NCBI RefSeq assembly: GCF_023195755.1
Contig: NZ_CP096203.1
Location: 1,984,001-2,048,000, forward strand
Source of the DNA: Chryseobacterium nepalense
GTDB taxonomy: Bacteria; Bacteroidota; Bacteroidia; Flavobacteriales; Weeksellaceae
Direction of reading: 5' to 3'
Length of the DNA: 64,000 nt
The translations under genes and the position numbers were made by a program. Of the stretch, positions 7,594 to 16,526 are shown in pieces. Under the pieces are notes generated by a model. The model made no database searches and was not told the DNA's origin. It saw nothing but the letters and a program-made list of their open reading frames with translations. How positions within the stretch are numbered: position 1 is the first letter of the stretch; each line of letters starts with the position of its first letter.

Positions 7594-8400
7594 TTATTTC
7601 CTGATCATTTTTCTTACGGTAGTAATCCCTTCATGCTCTATCCTGAGCATATAGGTACCACTCTGCAGGCTGCTGACATCCACCGGCTTTCCAAATTGTG
7701 CCTCCTGTTTCATCATCAGCTTACCGGAAAGATCATGCACTGTTATTTTTATGACAGCCCCTGTGTGTCTGCTGTGGTCTATGGTTATGGAAGACTCCGC
7801 AGGATTGGGAGCGAATGTTGCGGATCCTTCATTACGCTGCATCGTTTCCGTCACCGATAAGGTTCCTCCCTGCCCTGCGGTAAGCCCGGCAGAGTTTGTG
7901 GTAAAGGCGTATTCCTTTATGGTGAGCGTTCTGTTGACCAGCTCTACCAGGATCCAGCCGTAATACACCGTTCCGGAAATGGTCGCTTTAAAGCCGATAT
8001 ATTTATTCCCCTGGTTCCGGAAGTTGGTTTGCCCCGGATCATCAATCCAGGGATCCCAGCTATTCGAAAACGTGGCCGAAGAATTGATGGCCGCTCCGAA
8101 GCTCAGCGCTTTCAGCTCCTGACTGTTTTCCATAATAAACTGCCTCGTGGGATCACTCCCCGGATTGGAGCAGAAATGGATATTCCATGCAACCGTGTGA
8201 AAGGCATCCCAACGGAAAGAGTATTCATTGGTGCCGTCATTGTTCAGATCAATCGGGAAGATATCATTTTGTGAAGCGTTTGAGAAAGGCGGTGCCTCGG
8301 CCGTAAAAGAAAAATCAGGCTGTGGATTGACCAGAGTGATCTGGCTTTTTGCTGTGAATGCTGCTGAAAGCGTTAATAAAAGAAGTAATTTTTTAAGCAT
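7594..8400 (-). CDS. T9SS type A sorting domain secreted protein
   Basis: The 268-residue product has a signal peptide ending AAFTAKSQ and a C-terminal type A sorting domain from about residue 195 (FAPNPAESSITIDHSRH, VHDLSGKLMMK, VSSLQSGTYMLRIEHEG, final MIRK). The middle contains FPIDLNNDGTNEYSFRWDA, a calcium-loop-like DxNxDG sequence as in FG-GAP or thrombospondin repeats, and YIGFKATISGTVYYGWILVEL, as seen in secreted choice-of-anchor proteins. It is predicted to reach the cell surface or medium. Its first 65 bp are nearly identical to those of the neighbouring gene although the remaining proteins differ. Confidence 0.88.
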   Translation of the reverse strand: MLKKLLLLLTLSAAFTAKSQITLVNPQPDFSFTAEAPPFSNASQNDIFPIDLNNDGTNEYSFRWDAFHTVAWNIHFCSNPGSDPTRQFIMENSQELKALSFGAAINSSATFSNSWDPWIDDPGQTNFRNQGNKYIGFKATISGTVYYGWILVELVNRTLTIKEYAFTTNSAGLTAGQGGTLSVTETMQRNEGSATFAPNPAESSITIDHSRHTGAVIKITVHDLSGKLMMKQEAQFGKPVDVSSLQSGTYMLRIEHEGITTVRKMIRK

Positions 8401-8497
8401 CGATTGTTATTTTTAGGGATTACTATATTTATTGTTGTAAACCACCGGACCGGGCGTGATACCGTGCCGGCAGATAACTTTACAGTTCTGTTGCCTT

Positions 8498-9331
8498 TTA
8501 TTTTGCAACAAGTACTTTCTGTGAAGCCGAAGTACCGTCCTTATAATAGACTTCCAGTATATATTCGCCGGGCTGTAGAGAAGAAACATCAAGGCGGTTT
8601 GCACCAGGATAGCTTTTTACCTGTTTTCCTTCAGTACTGAACAGCGTGGCTTGAGTAATCTTTCTGCTGGTATCGATCATGATAAAATCATGGGCAGGAT
8701 TAGGATAAATTCTGAAGCTGTTTTTTACGGCAGCTTCCGCTGTTGATAATGACGTTACAATATTGACATTAAAGTCATATGGATTTCCGAACGATCCAAA
8801 ACTTCCATTGGAACAGGGGCTTAAAACTACGGAACTGCTATAAGGATAGCTCGCCTGCGTTCTTACGAGTCTTGCCCGTGTAGTTCCTGTAAGTGCCGTA
8901 CCGGGAACGGTAAAAGTTCTTGTAAGAGGAACGGCGGTCTCAGAAAATGCAGGAAGCGCAGCATTGATGGTATTGCTGTTCTGCAGTACAATCTCAGAGG
9001 TTTCAAAAGTATTGCTGTGGTCATAGTCTATCCACAGTGCAAAATAAATAGGCTCAAAGTCCGGTGTCGTATACGGATTAATGGTAATGGTATTGTTCCC
9101 TGATTTGGTAAGGTCTCCGAAGACGGTTGTATTAAAATATTTATACGTATTGGCTGTTCCGTACGTGCCTAAACTCCCAAACGAAAGGGTTACTCCGCCG
9201 ATGGTAATGTCCTTGAACATATTATAACCGGAAAAATAGGTGCATGCACAATAGGGTGCCGGATTTGTGATCTGGCTTTTTGCGGTAAACGCTGCTGAAA
9301 ACGTTAATAAAAGAAATAATTTTTTAAACAT
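8498..9331 (-). CDS. T9SS type A secreted protein with GEVED-like domain
   Basis: The 277-residue product has signal peptide MFKKLFLLLTFSAAFTAKSQ, almost the same as the downstream neighbour. Residues about 35-195 resemble the GEVED beta-sandwich domain: YFSGYNMFKDITIGGVTLSF, IYFALWIDYDHSNTFETSE, then a TRARLVRTQAS strand and a final DFNVNI. GEVED domains are common in T9SS cargo such as adhesins and proteases. The type A sorting domain begins near residue 205 (FRIYPNPAHDFIMID) and ends KVLVAK. It is separated from the next gene by about 97 bp. It is probably a surface or secreted binding protein. Confidence 0.86.
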   Translation of the reverse strand: MFKKLFLLLTFSAAFTAKSQITNPAPYCACTYFSGYNMFKDITIGGVTLSFGSLGTYGTANTYKYFNTTVFGDLTKSGNNTITINPYTTPDFEPIYFALWIDYDHSNTFETSEIVLQNSNTINAALPAFSETAVPLTRTFTVPGTALTGTTRARLVRTQASYPYSSSVVLSPCSNGSFGSFGNPYDFNVNIVTSLSTAEAAVKNSFRIYPNPAHDFIMIDTSRKITQATLFSTEGKQVKSYPGANRLDVSSLQPGEYILEVYYKDGTSASQKVLVAK

Positions 9332-9457
9332 CTTTGTTTTTCATTTGTTAAAGGGTTAATATTAAATTGTTGATGAAAGCAGCGCACGTGCATGCGCTGC
9401 TGTTGAATATTGAACTGTATCGTATGATAATAATTCTTTGATTGCTTTTATAAAACC

Positions 9458-9479
9458 TTCAGGGTTTTGAAACCCTGAA
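9458..9479. terminator. Hairpin downstream of the lectin-like gene
   Basis: TTCAGGGTTT (9458-9467) and AAACCCTGAA (9470-9479) form a perfect 10-bp stem. A second small stem (GGATT/AATCC) lies near 9500-9515. Together they separate the lectin-like gene from the GEVED gene; without a clear T-run either may instead be dispersed palindromes. Confidence 0.55.
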
Positions 9480-9551
9480 AGTTTGCTTGTAGTTGATCAC
9501 GGATTAAAAATCCGCGATATCGTACTATAAATCTTAATCTATTTCTAACAT

Positions 9552-10511
9552 TTATTGCTGAAATTCTACGATGAAGCCTCCGGTAAATGCAACATCAAAA
9601 TAATTGGCAGGGCTGTCATTCCATCCATGGGTAGTAGTATAGCTATTATAAGTCTTAGTGTAATTATTATTCTTAGCCACACATTGAACAAATCCTTCGG
9701 TGTTTGATAAATTATCTGGCTGTACACCTGGGAACCAGTTGCTTTTTCTTACAGCAGTAGTTCCACCAGCAGAATAATCATGTCCTGGTTGTTCTCCTGT
9801 AATCCATTTAATCTCTGGATCAGGTGTCATTGCTGCACCTGCAAACCATGAAAATTTTGCCATCCCGATCCAGGTACCATTCGTATTAAATATAGCAAAA
9901 GGAGTAAGTAAGTTTGTTTCAACATATTGCCACTCTGCATCTGATGCAAAAGTCGCTAAATAGCCACCCATGTTTTTAGCAGCATTATATGCTTGGTACC
10001 ATGTAACTGCACCACTGGTTGAATATGCTGCATACGTATGTCCACCATAAGTACCGATACTTCTTCTGGTTGCAGTGGTAGCACCAACAGCTAAGGTTGC
10101 CGGAGCATCTACAGAAGCAGTTGCAGTAGTGCTGGGTACATATCCTAAAATATTAGGATCAACGACGGTCGTATAACTTACGGTGCTCGCCGTACTGCTT
10201 ATCCTCTCCCAAACAGAGCCCGTGAAATAATAGAATCCTGCTTCCGTAATTTTTGAAGTTTTTGTTGTTGTTGGTGAAGCCGCAGAAGTTGCAAAAACAA
10301 TTGTACCAGCCTGAGCGGTACCGTACTGCGCATCACCGGCTTTGATCTGGTCGCCGGTTAATCTTGGGATAAGAAGTCCCTCCGGCTTGCTGCCATTTGT
10401 AGTCTGTGCCGTAATGTCTAAAGTAGCCTTCGGGGTATTATTATTGATCCCCACTTGTGCAAATATGGTAAGGCTGAATAAAGATGCAGCCAGGGTAATG
10501 ATATTTTTCAT
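9552..10511 (-). CDS. Secreted adhesin-like protein with C-type-lectin-like domain
   Basis: The 319-residue product has a signal peptide (cleavage after TIFAQ) and then VGINNNTPKATLDITAQTT, the head module seen in many flavobacterial surface proteins with tail-fibre-like structure, ending with GFYYFTGSVWERI near residue 110. From about residue 150 it reads like a C-type-lectin-like domain: TWYQAYNAAKNMGGYLATFA, TWIGMAKF, IKWITGEQPGHDYSAGG, PDNLSNTEGFVQCV, WNDSPANYFDVAF and a final GFIVEFQQ. The WND and terminal FIVEF strands are the usual closing motif. No T9SS sorting domain is visible, so surface attachment is uncertain. The head module is shared with the upstream gene. Confidence 0.82.
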   Translation of the reverse strand: MKNIITLAASLFSLTIFAQVGINNNTPKATLDITAQTTNGSKPEGLLIPRLTGDQIKAGDAQYGTAQAGTIVFATSAASPTTTKTSKITEAGFYYFTGSVWERISSTASTVSYTTVVDPNILGYVPSTTATASVDAPATLAVGATTATRRSIGTYGGHTYAAYSTSGAVTWYQAYNAAKNMGGYLATFASDAEWQYVETNLLTPFAIFNTNGTWIGMAKFSWFAGAAMTPDPEIKWITGEQPGHDYSAGGTTAVRKSNWFPGVQPDNLSNTEGFVQCVAKNNNYTKTYNSYTTTHGWNDSPANYFDVAFTGGFIVEFQQ

Positions 10512-10629
10512 TGTTGTTGGTTTTGTTTGTTACGTGAGCTTGGCTCGTAATTTTTATTTAATTAATACTTTACAGTTTCCATCACCTGTGCAGGCTTTGT
10601 CTTACTGTATATAATCCTTCGACATCGGA

Positions 10630-12135
10630 TTATTTTAAACGCTGTGCCGTAAAATAGAAATAATAATTGGTACCATCCCTCCTGGCATGCCAGGTACAGT
10701 TATACCATTCTTTATTTGGAAAGGTAAGCATTGCATTAACATATTCCCCCTGCCCGATCGCGGTACTGAAATTATCATCGCCATCAATATCATAACTGTA
10801 ATACCCGGATGCAATGGTAGTATCAATCCCATCGGTATAGGCATCATGGCTAGAGAGGGAAGATACATTATAATTAACAGGGGATGAAGTAATATTGTAC
10901 AACTTCGGACTTGTATTTCCGGTATTGTACCAGCTTTCGATAAAATCCATCCTTAATCCATTAATAAAGATAAAATCTGCCTTCTGAGCGGCCGTTGTTT
11001 CATCATACGCAGACCTTCGGTTAATGCTGGTGGTATTGTTCACCGCTTTTCCGGTCATTTCTCCCCTGCTACCGCCCCTGGATAAAAATTTCGATACCGG
11101 TACGGTAATGATCGCGGATCTTATTTCACCGATCACGAAAGGCGTGGTATTTTGTCCGATCGTTGCATTACAGCTGAAACCCAGGAAGTTTACCGGTACC
11201 GTTATGGTTGTTGGGGAGCTAAAGTTGGGGGTTCCCGTCACTGAATAGGTAATATACCCGTTCCCTTTGTTAAGCGTACCCTCATCTAAAGTGAACGTAA
11301 GACCGTTCTGGGTAAAGGTTGTCCCGCCGGAATAGCTTCCCCCGTTTCCCCCGGAATAGTAAACCGTTAAAGTCCCGGAATAGGCGGTACCTGCAGCAAA
11401 TGCGGCCGGAGTAATAAATGCCGTGTTGCAGTTTAAACCTGTAATAACAGGATTTACCGTGGTGGTATTATCTATTTTCCTCCATTCCTTACCATTCCAG
11501 AATACAAAGCCTTTATAGGTGAGCGTACCGGCACCCGTGTTATAGGCCAGCAATCCTGTTGCAGGAGATGGTATCGTCACTACATCCGTGGCGCTTGATA
11601 ATGCTACTCTCGGGATGAGTACCCCTTTGCCGGCAGAGACAATATCCAGCGCAGCGCTGGCATCAGGAGCACCTGTTCCGATACCTACAGCACCATTATC
11701 CTTTATTACGACCTCTGTTCCGGCGGCTCTTGCCGTACCATCCGCCTGGCTGCCCAGCTTTACCATACCGGTGCCGGTGTCATTGATCCAGGCATCATTC
11801 GTGGTATCTCCTGCACCACTCCCTATTTCCTGCCATTTGCTTCCATTGAAAAAATAATAGCCTTCTTTGGTAATATCTGCTGTTTTGCCGTCCGGAGCGC
11901 TGGGTACGGTGGTTACATAAATAATGGCACCTTTCTGTGCAGATCCGTATTGTGCGTCGCCGGCTTTCAGCTGATCACCGGTTAACCTCGGAGCAATAAG
12001 ACCTTCCGGTCTGCTTCCGTCTGTTGTTTTGGCTACGATATCCAACGTAGATTGAGGACGTATTGTATTGATTCCTACCTGCGCAAAAAAAGCTGAGCTT
12101 ACTAGTAAAACAGGGAGTATGATAAGTTTCTTCAT
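10630..12135 (-). CDS. Modular secreted adhesin-like protein
   Basis: The 501-residue product has a signal peptide (to SSAFFAQ) and the VGINTIRPQSTLDIVAKTTD head, nearly parallel to the neighbouring lectin-like protein through EGYYFFNGSKWQEIGSG. A second head-like repeat follows (VGIGTGAPDASAALDIVSAG, then KGFVFWNGKEWRKI near residue 215). Residues about 235-340 are a Gly/Thr-rich Ig-like block, and the C-terminal ~150 residues (RRSAYDETTAAQKADFIFIN to YYFYFTAQRLK) contain a DIDGDDNF acidic loop and may be a carbohydrate-binding or sandwich domain. No T9SS signal is evident. Its role is probably adhesion or surface structure. Confidence 0.78.
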   Translation of the reverse strand: MKKLIILPVLLVSSAFFAQVGINTIRPQSTLDIVAKTTDGSRPEGLIAPRLTGDQLKAGDAQYGSAQKGAIIYVTTVPSAPDGKTADITKEGYYFFNGSKWQEIGSGAGDTTNDAWINDTGTGMVKLGSQADGTARAAGTEVVIKDNGAVGIGTGAPDASAALDIVSAGKGVLIPRVALSSATDVVTIPSPATGLLAYNTGAGTLTYKGFVFWNGKEWRKIDNTTTVNPVITGLNCNTAFITPAAFAAGTAYSGTLTVYYSGGNGGSYSGGTTFTQNGLTFTLDEGTLNKGNGYITYSVTGTPNFSSPTTITVPVNFLGFSCNATIGQNTTPFVIGEIRSAIITVPVSKFLSRGGSRGEMTGKAVNNTTSINRRSAYDETTAAQKADFIFINGLRMDFIESWYNTGNTSPKLYNITSSPVNYNVSSLSSHDAYTDGIDTTIASGYYSYDIDGDDNFSTAIGQGEYVNAMLTFPNKEWYNCTWHARRDGTNYYFYFTAQRLK

Positions 12136-12187
12136 CGTGTGTTATTTAAAATATGTTTTTGTTTGTTATTTTTTTATTGGTTACAAA

Positions 12188-12766
12188 TTATTTATGATTA
12201 CAGCCGGTAAAAGAATACCGAACAGGAGGAGGTCTGCTGAGATGACAGGCTATGGTCTTTGAAACCCGAAAAGGGTATATTGCTATATGGATGAGATTGT
12301 CTTTCAGGCAGAGTGGCAGAAGAACGTTCCAAACCACAGAGACTGCCGTTTTATGATGTTTCCTGAAAGAAGGAGGATCTACCGGAACAGCTATGGATGA
12401 AGAGCCATCTGCATTTCCAAAAAACAATCTGCCTTCCGGGCTGTTTCTGTACATTGCCGGAACATGCTGATTCACATGATATTTTTGAGGAGAGGCCAGG
12501 GAAGCAGAAACGCCCTGTAAAGATGTGTCTGTTTTGCCTTTCTTTCTAAGGCTTATGCCTACGTTTCTTCGTTCCGCTTTCATCACATATACCGCTGAAT
12601 CTCCATGCAGGAAGCTGCCTTCTGAAATAAAAATAACGGAATCCGGCGGAGAAGAGGCCTGGAAGAACTGTGGAATCCCGGAAAAGAATAGCAGCACCCC
12701 TATCATCCTTGCGCAGAAACGCAGGAACGAGGGAAACTGTACTGTATTCATCACGGGTGTCTTCAT
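12188..12766 (-). CDS. Hypothetical protein upstream of adhesin-like genes
   Basis: The product is up to 192 residues; a start at residue 6 (MNTVQF) is equally possible. It has an N-terminal hydrophobic segment (MIGVLLFFSGIPQFFQAS) that may be an uncleaved anchor or signal peptide, then PPDSVIFISEGSFLHGDSAVYV. I associate that last pattern with small hypothetical proteins that precede head-module surface proteins in flavobacteria. The rest is basic and without recognised domains. An opposing frame overlaps it, but orientation, spacing (52 bp before the adhesin-like gene) and the N-terminal pattern favour this strand. A -7 box (TATCTTTG, 12816-12809) lies upstream. Confidence 0.55.
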   Translation of the reverse strand: MKTPVMNTVQFPSFLRFCARMIGVLLFFSGIPQFFQASSPPDSVIFISEGSFLHGDSAVYVMKAERRNVGISLRKKGKTDTSLQGVSASLASPQKYHVNQHVPAMYRNSPEGRLFFGNADGSSSIAVPVDPPSFRKHHKTAVSVVWNVLLPLCLKDNLIHIAIYPFRVSKTIACHLSRPPPVRYSFTGCNHK

Positions 12767-12928
12767 TGTGTGTTTAAAAACAGCCCGGGATTTGACTGTT
12801 TTCTCTTACAAAGATAGATAAATAATTGAAACAACGAAATTACAATGATCTGTTTTATAACTCCTTAGTTTCGTACACTCACCCTGTGGCAGATAGAAAG
12901 AGCTTCCGCAGATATGCCGCATAAAAAA

Positions 12929-12946
12929 AACTCTCCGGAGAGAGTT
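12929..12946 (-). terminator. Terminator of the alcohol dehydrogenase gene
   Basis: AACTCTC and GAGAGTT form a perfect 7-bp stem with a CGGA loop. On the minus strand it is followed by a run of eight T, 24 bp beyond the stop codon of the dehydrogenase. Confidence 0.85.
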
Positions 12947-12969
12947 CTTTTAAAATATCCTGTCAATCA

Positions 12970-14025
12970 TTACAAAGACTGCATATCAATTACAAAACGG
13001 TATTTCACATCGCTTTTCAGCATTCTTTCATAAGCCTCATTGATTTCGCTCATTTTGATTAGCTCAATGTCTGAAACGATATTGTGTTCGCCACAGAAAT
13101 CCAGCAACTCCTGGGTTTCAGCGATACCGCCAATCAGTGATCCTGCTACGGAACGGCGCTGGAAAATCAGCGGTCTTGTGCTGGGCTCGGTTTCCTGGAA
13201 TTCTCCCACAAAACCTACAAGAACTAAAGTACCGTTTAATGCCACGGTCTGCATATAAGGGTTGATATCATGCTCATAGGGAACGGTATCAATAATTACA
13301 TCAAACTTACCCCTTACCGCATCCATCTGTTCCTGTTCAGTTGAAATCACAACATGATCCGCGCCCAACGTTCTGGCATCTTCGGATTTACCGGGCGTAC
13401 GGGAAAACAGGGTGACCTCAGCACCCAATCCTTTAGCCAGTTTAATGGCCATATGTCCTAACCCGCCTAATCCCACTACGGCGACTTTAGAATCCGGACC
13501 TACGTTCCAGTGTCGTAGAGGAGACCATGTGGTAATTCCTGCACAAAGCAACGGTGCCACTGCAGCAAGATCAAGGTTTTCCGGAACGCTGAGAACGAAG
13601 CCTTCATCTACCACCACTTTCTGGGAATACCCTCCGAATGTGTGGCCTCCCAGATGTTTATCTTTTCCGTTGTACGTTCCTGTGAACCCCTTCTGGCAAT
13701 ATTGCTCCAGATCATGTTTACAGCTCTCGCATTCTCCGCAGGAATCCACCATACATCCTACTGCCGCAAGATCCCCCACTTTAAATTTGGAAACTTCACT
13801 ACCGACCTTGGTAATTCTCCCTACAATTTCATGCCCCGGAACAACGGGATACATGGATCCTCCCCAGTCGTTTCTTGCCGTATGAAGATCAGAATGGCAT
13901 ACTCCGCAATACAGGATTTCAATCTCAATATCTTTAGGGGTTACTTCTCTTCTTTCAATATTCATTTCGGCCAGGTCCGCAGTGTTGGATTCTGCACCGA
14001 ACGCTTTTACTGTGAATGTATTCAT
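12970..14025 (-). CDS. Zinc-dependent alcohol dehydrogenase (YahK/CAD type)
   Basis: The 351-residue product is a medium-chain dehydrogenase. Catalytic zinc ligands are seen as C43 in GVCHSD and H65 in GHE; the structural zinc set is C96, C99, C102 and C110. The Rossmann segment GLGGLGHMAIKLAKGLGAEV and the following SRTPGK point to NADPH-preferring enzymes such as YahK and cinnamyl alcohol dehydrogenases, which reduce a broad range of aldehydes in the cytoplasm. It is divergently oriented to an AraC-family activator, which suggests control by that regulator. The physiological substrate is not evident. Confidence 0.93.
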   Translation of the reverse strand: MNTFTVKAFGAESNTADLAEMNIERREVTPKDIEIEILYCGVCHSDLHTARNDWGGSMYPVVPGHEIVGRITKVGSEVSKFKVGDLAAVGCMVDSCGECESCKHDLEQYCQKGFTGTYNGKDKHLGGHTFGGYSQKVVVDEGFVLSVPENLDLAAVAPLLCAGITTWSPLRHWNVGPDSKVAVVGLGGLGHMAIKLAKGLGAEVTLFSRTPGKSEDARTLGADHVVISTEQEQMDAVRGKFDVIIDTVPYEHDINPYMQTVALNGTLVLVGFVGEFQETEPSTRPLIFQRRSVAGSLIGGIAETQELLDFCGEHNIVSDIELIKMSEINEAYERMLKSDVKYRFVIDMQSL

Positions 14026-14159
14026 ATCGTATTTAAGTTTGTACTAAAATTAATAATGTTATGGCAAAAATCGTATGTTTATGATGAATTAAGCTTATAT
14101 AAATTACAGAATGATATACCAATTTTACCGTGACCGCAAAATCTGCGCCTTAAATATGG

Positions 14160-14167
14160 TAATTTTG
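14160..14167 (+). promoter_or_regulatory. -7 box (TAATTTTG) before the AraC gene
   Basis: The box matches TAnnTTTG and lies 20 nt before the ATG. No TTG at the expected -33 distance is seen. It sits in the 162-bp divergent region shared with the alcohol dehydrogenase. Confidence 0.45.
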
Positions 14168-14187
14168 GTTTCTGAAGAATTAAATAT

Positions 14188-15087
14188 ATGAAAGATCAGG
14201 TTAATTTTATCGAAAGTATTTCCGAATACAATAAAATGGTAAACCATGATACGCTGCATCCTTTGGTGAGTATCATTGATTTTTCCAGATCCGGCCCTGT
14301 CTGCCAGTTCAGGAGAGCCTTCGGCTTTTATACCGTTTTTTTGAAGGATGTCCTGTGCGGAGATCTGTTTTACGGAAAACATAACTACGACTACCAGGAA
14401 GGAACGCTGGTCTTCATTGCCCCGGAACAGGAGTACGGAATAACGAATGACGGAAATCCTATACAGTCCGCAGGTTTTGCACTGCTGTTCCATCCGGACC
14501 TGATCAAAGGGACCAGCCTGGGCACTTCCATCGGTGATTATAATTTCTTCTCTTATGAAGTTCACGAAGCCCTCCACCTTTCCGAAAAAGAAAGAGAAAT
14601 CATCCTGGATTGCTTTAAAAACATACAGCTTGAGCTGGAACAGGCTATTGACAAGCACAGCAAGTCCCTGATCGTTAATAACATTGAACTTTTCCTCAAT
14701 TACTGCATGCGTTTTTATGACCGCCAGTTCATCACGAGGGACCATATCAACCGCGGCGTGATAGGAAAATTCGAAACACTGCTGGATGACTATCTGAACT
14801 CTGAAAAGCCCAGGACCATCGGTTTTCCTATGGTTCATTATTTTGCCGAACAGCTTAACCTTTCAGCCAATTATTTCGGAGATGTCATGAAAAAGGAGCT
14901 TGGCATTTCGGCACAGGAATTTATTCATAATAAGCTTATTGATGCCGCAAAACGGCAGATCACCGATCCTTCAAGATCCATCAGTGAAATTTCTTATGAC
15001 CTTGGTTTCAGGTATCCGCAGCATTTCACCAGATTATTCAAAAGTAAAACAGGAGTATCTCCTACCGCATACAAAGCGTTGCAATAA
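14188..15087 (+). CDS. AraC family transcriptional regulator
   Basis: The 299-residue product has an N-terminal cupin-like sensor region (VCQFRRAFGFYTVFLKDVLC, FIAPEQEYGI, FALLFHPDLIKG) and a C-terminal double helix-turn-helix of about 100 residues: VHYFAEQLNLSANYFGDVMK, then the second HTH with SISEISYDLGFRYPQHFTRL and the closing FKSKTGVSPTAYK. It is expected to bind DNA and activate or repress in response to a small molecule. It is divergent from the alcohol dehydrogenase and followed by an esterase 85 bp later; both are plausible targets. Confidence 0.92.
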   Translation: MKDQVNFIESISEYNKMVNHDTLHPLVSIIDFSRSGPVCQFRRAFGFYTVFLKDVLCGDLFYGKHNYDYQEGTLVFIAPEQEYGITNDGNPIQSAGFALLFHPDLIKGTSLGTSIGDYNFFSYEVHEALHLSEKEREIILDCFKNIQLELEQAIDKHSKSLIVNNIELFLNYCMRFYDRQFITRDHINRGVIGKFETLLDDYLNSEKPRTIGFPMVHYFAEQLNLSANYFGDVMKKELGISAQEFIHNKLIDAAKRQITDPSRSISEISYDLGFRYPQHFTRLFKSKTGVSPTAYKALQ

Positions 15088-15160
15088 TTATCTCAGTAGG
15101 ATAAGATATTAAGTATTTTTTTGGCTTAAAAAAGATTAATTACTACATTTAAGGTAATCA

Positions 15161-15168
15161 TAATTTTG
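15161..15168 (+). promoter_or_regulatory. -7 box (TAATTTTG) 4 nt before the esterase ATG
   Basis: The box ends only four bases before ATG 15173. With Bacteroidota spacing the transcript would begin at or next to the start codon, that is, a leaderless mRNA. Confidence 0.45.
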
Positions 15169-15172
15169 TTGG

Positions 15173-16507
15173 ATGACAACACAGCAACACAAGAAAATCC
15201 ATACCTTTCATACTTCTTTCGGAACCATTCCGGCATTAAAGGAAAATGGGGTCATCAGGGCGAAAAGTATTCGTTATGCCCGCTCTCAAAGATTTAAAAA
15301 GCCGGAACCCTTACCATATCCGGAGCATAATGAAATTCCTGATAAAACCCCGGTATGCCCACAAAATGTAAGTCCTCTGCTGGACAGGTTGATCCAGAAA
15401 ACAGATGTGGAACAGTTTGAACCGGATGAATCCCCGCAGTTTCTTACCATTACACTCCCCGAACACTTTAATGAAAACGAAAAGCTTCCCGTTATCGTCT
15501 GGATTCATGGCGGCTCCTACGAAATCGGATGCGGTGATCTTCCCACGTCTGATCCTTCCGTGTGGGTAAAGGAACAGCACATCATTGTTGTTTCGGTATC
15601 GTACCGGCTCGGGCTTTTCGGTTTTTTGGGAGGTAATGAAGAAAGGCCGGCCAACCTGGGATTGTATGATATGATTGCCGCTCTCCAATGGATAAAACAA
15701 TACATCCGCGACTTTGGCGGAGATCCTGAAAACATTACCCTGTTCGGACAGTCATCCGGAGGTGATGCCATTGCACATCTCATGATCTCGGAAGAAACGG
15801 AAAATTTATTCCGCCGTGTGATTATCCATAGTGCTCCGCTGGGATTCAGGATCAACAGGCAAAAGATGTCCCATGAGTTTTTCCTCAAGACGGATATTTT
15901 AAAAGATGAGCCGGATGCGCTTAAAATGGTAGCAGGGTATCGCACTTTTTTACCTTCTTTCAGAAAATACGGATTGAAGACCTCCATGCCATTCTGCACG
16001 CAATATGGCCATCCTCCGTTATGCCGGGAAGAAGAAACCATGGCGAACTGGAAACAAAATGCAAAGAAGTATGATGTTTTAATAGGCTCCAATCAGGATG
16101 AAACGGCTTTTTACGTGAAAACCTCGCAAACAGGCATTTATACTTATCTGCCCCAAAGAATTCTGAATAAGATTGTAAGAAAAACTACGGCGTCAATCTA
16201 TGAAAAACCGGCCAAGGCGTTTGCAGAAAATCTTGCAGCCGGTGGCGGAAATGTATACCAGTTTGTTATTCGGTCTACCCTAAAGAGCAATAACATCGGC
16301 GCATCGCACTGTGTAGATCTGCCTCTGTTATTTGAAAACAGGGAAGCCTGGCAATCAGCAGAGCTGCTGAAAGATGTTCCATGGGAATATATTCAGGAAA
16401 ACGGGAAAAAGCTTCGGGCGCTCTGGGCAGAATTTGCGAGATCCGGTTCAATCTCAGAAGATTCAGAAAGGCCTGAAATCCTTAAGCTTAAAAAAGTTAA
16501 GAATTAA
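15173..16507 (+). CDS. Type B carboxylesterase family protein
   Basis: The 444-residue product is an alpha/beta hydrolase of the carboxylesterase/lipase type B family. It has the oxyanion-hole motif VIVWIHGGSYEIG, the nucleophile elbow TLFGQSSGGDA (GxSxG), the preceding LGLYDMIAALQWIKQYIRDF helix and IGSNQDETAFY, near the acid residue. The His is probably in GASHCVDLPLLF. It lacks a signal peptide, so it is cytoplasmic, unlike the secreted bacterial members. Family length is often about 500, so it is compact. It follows the AraC gene on the same strand and could belong to the same regulon. Substrate is unknown. Confidence 0.9.
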   Translation: MTTQQHKKIHTFHTSFGTIPALKENGVIRAKSIRYARSQRFKKPEPLPYPEHNEIPDKTPVCPQNVSPLLDRLIQKTDVEQFEPDESPQFLTITLPEHFNENEKLPVIVWIHGGSYEIGCGDLPTSDPSVWVKEQHIIVVSVSYRLGLFGFLGGNEERPANLGLYDMIAALQWIKQYIRDFGGDPENITLFGQSSGGDAIAHLMISEETENLFRRVIIHSAPLGFRINRQKMSHEFFLKTDILKDEPDALKMVAGYRTFLPSFRKYGLKTSMPFCTQYGHPPLCREEETMANWKQNAKKYDVLIGSNQDETAFYVKTSQTGIYTYLPQRILNKIVRKTTASIYEKPAKAFAENLAAGGGNVYQFVIRSTLKSNNIGASHCVDLPLLFENREAWQSAELLKDVPWEYIQENGKKLRALWAEFARSGSISEDSERPEILKLKKVKN

Positions 16508-16526
16508 AAGGATTCATCCTAAAAAA

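Noticed and set aside
6742..12766. Prophage remnant (HU-like protein and tail-fibre-like heads)
   Set aside because: No capsid, terminase, integrase or lysis genes; the heads carry signal peptides, which fits surface proteins.
12525..12821. Plus-strand 98-codon frame opposite the 192-residue hypothetical gene
   Set aside because: No start context, promoter or protein-like pattern; the minus-strand product has a signal-like segment and fits the neighbouring genes.
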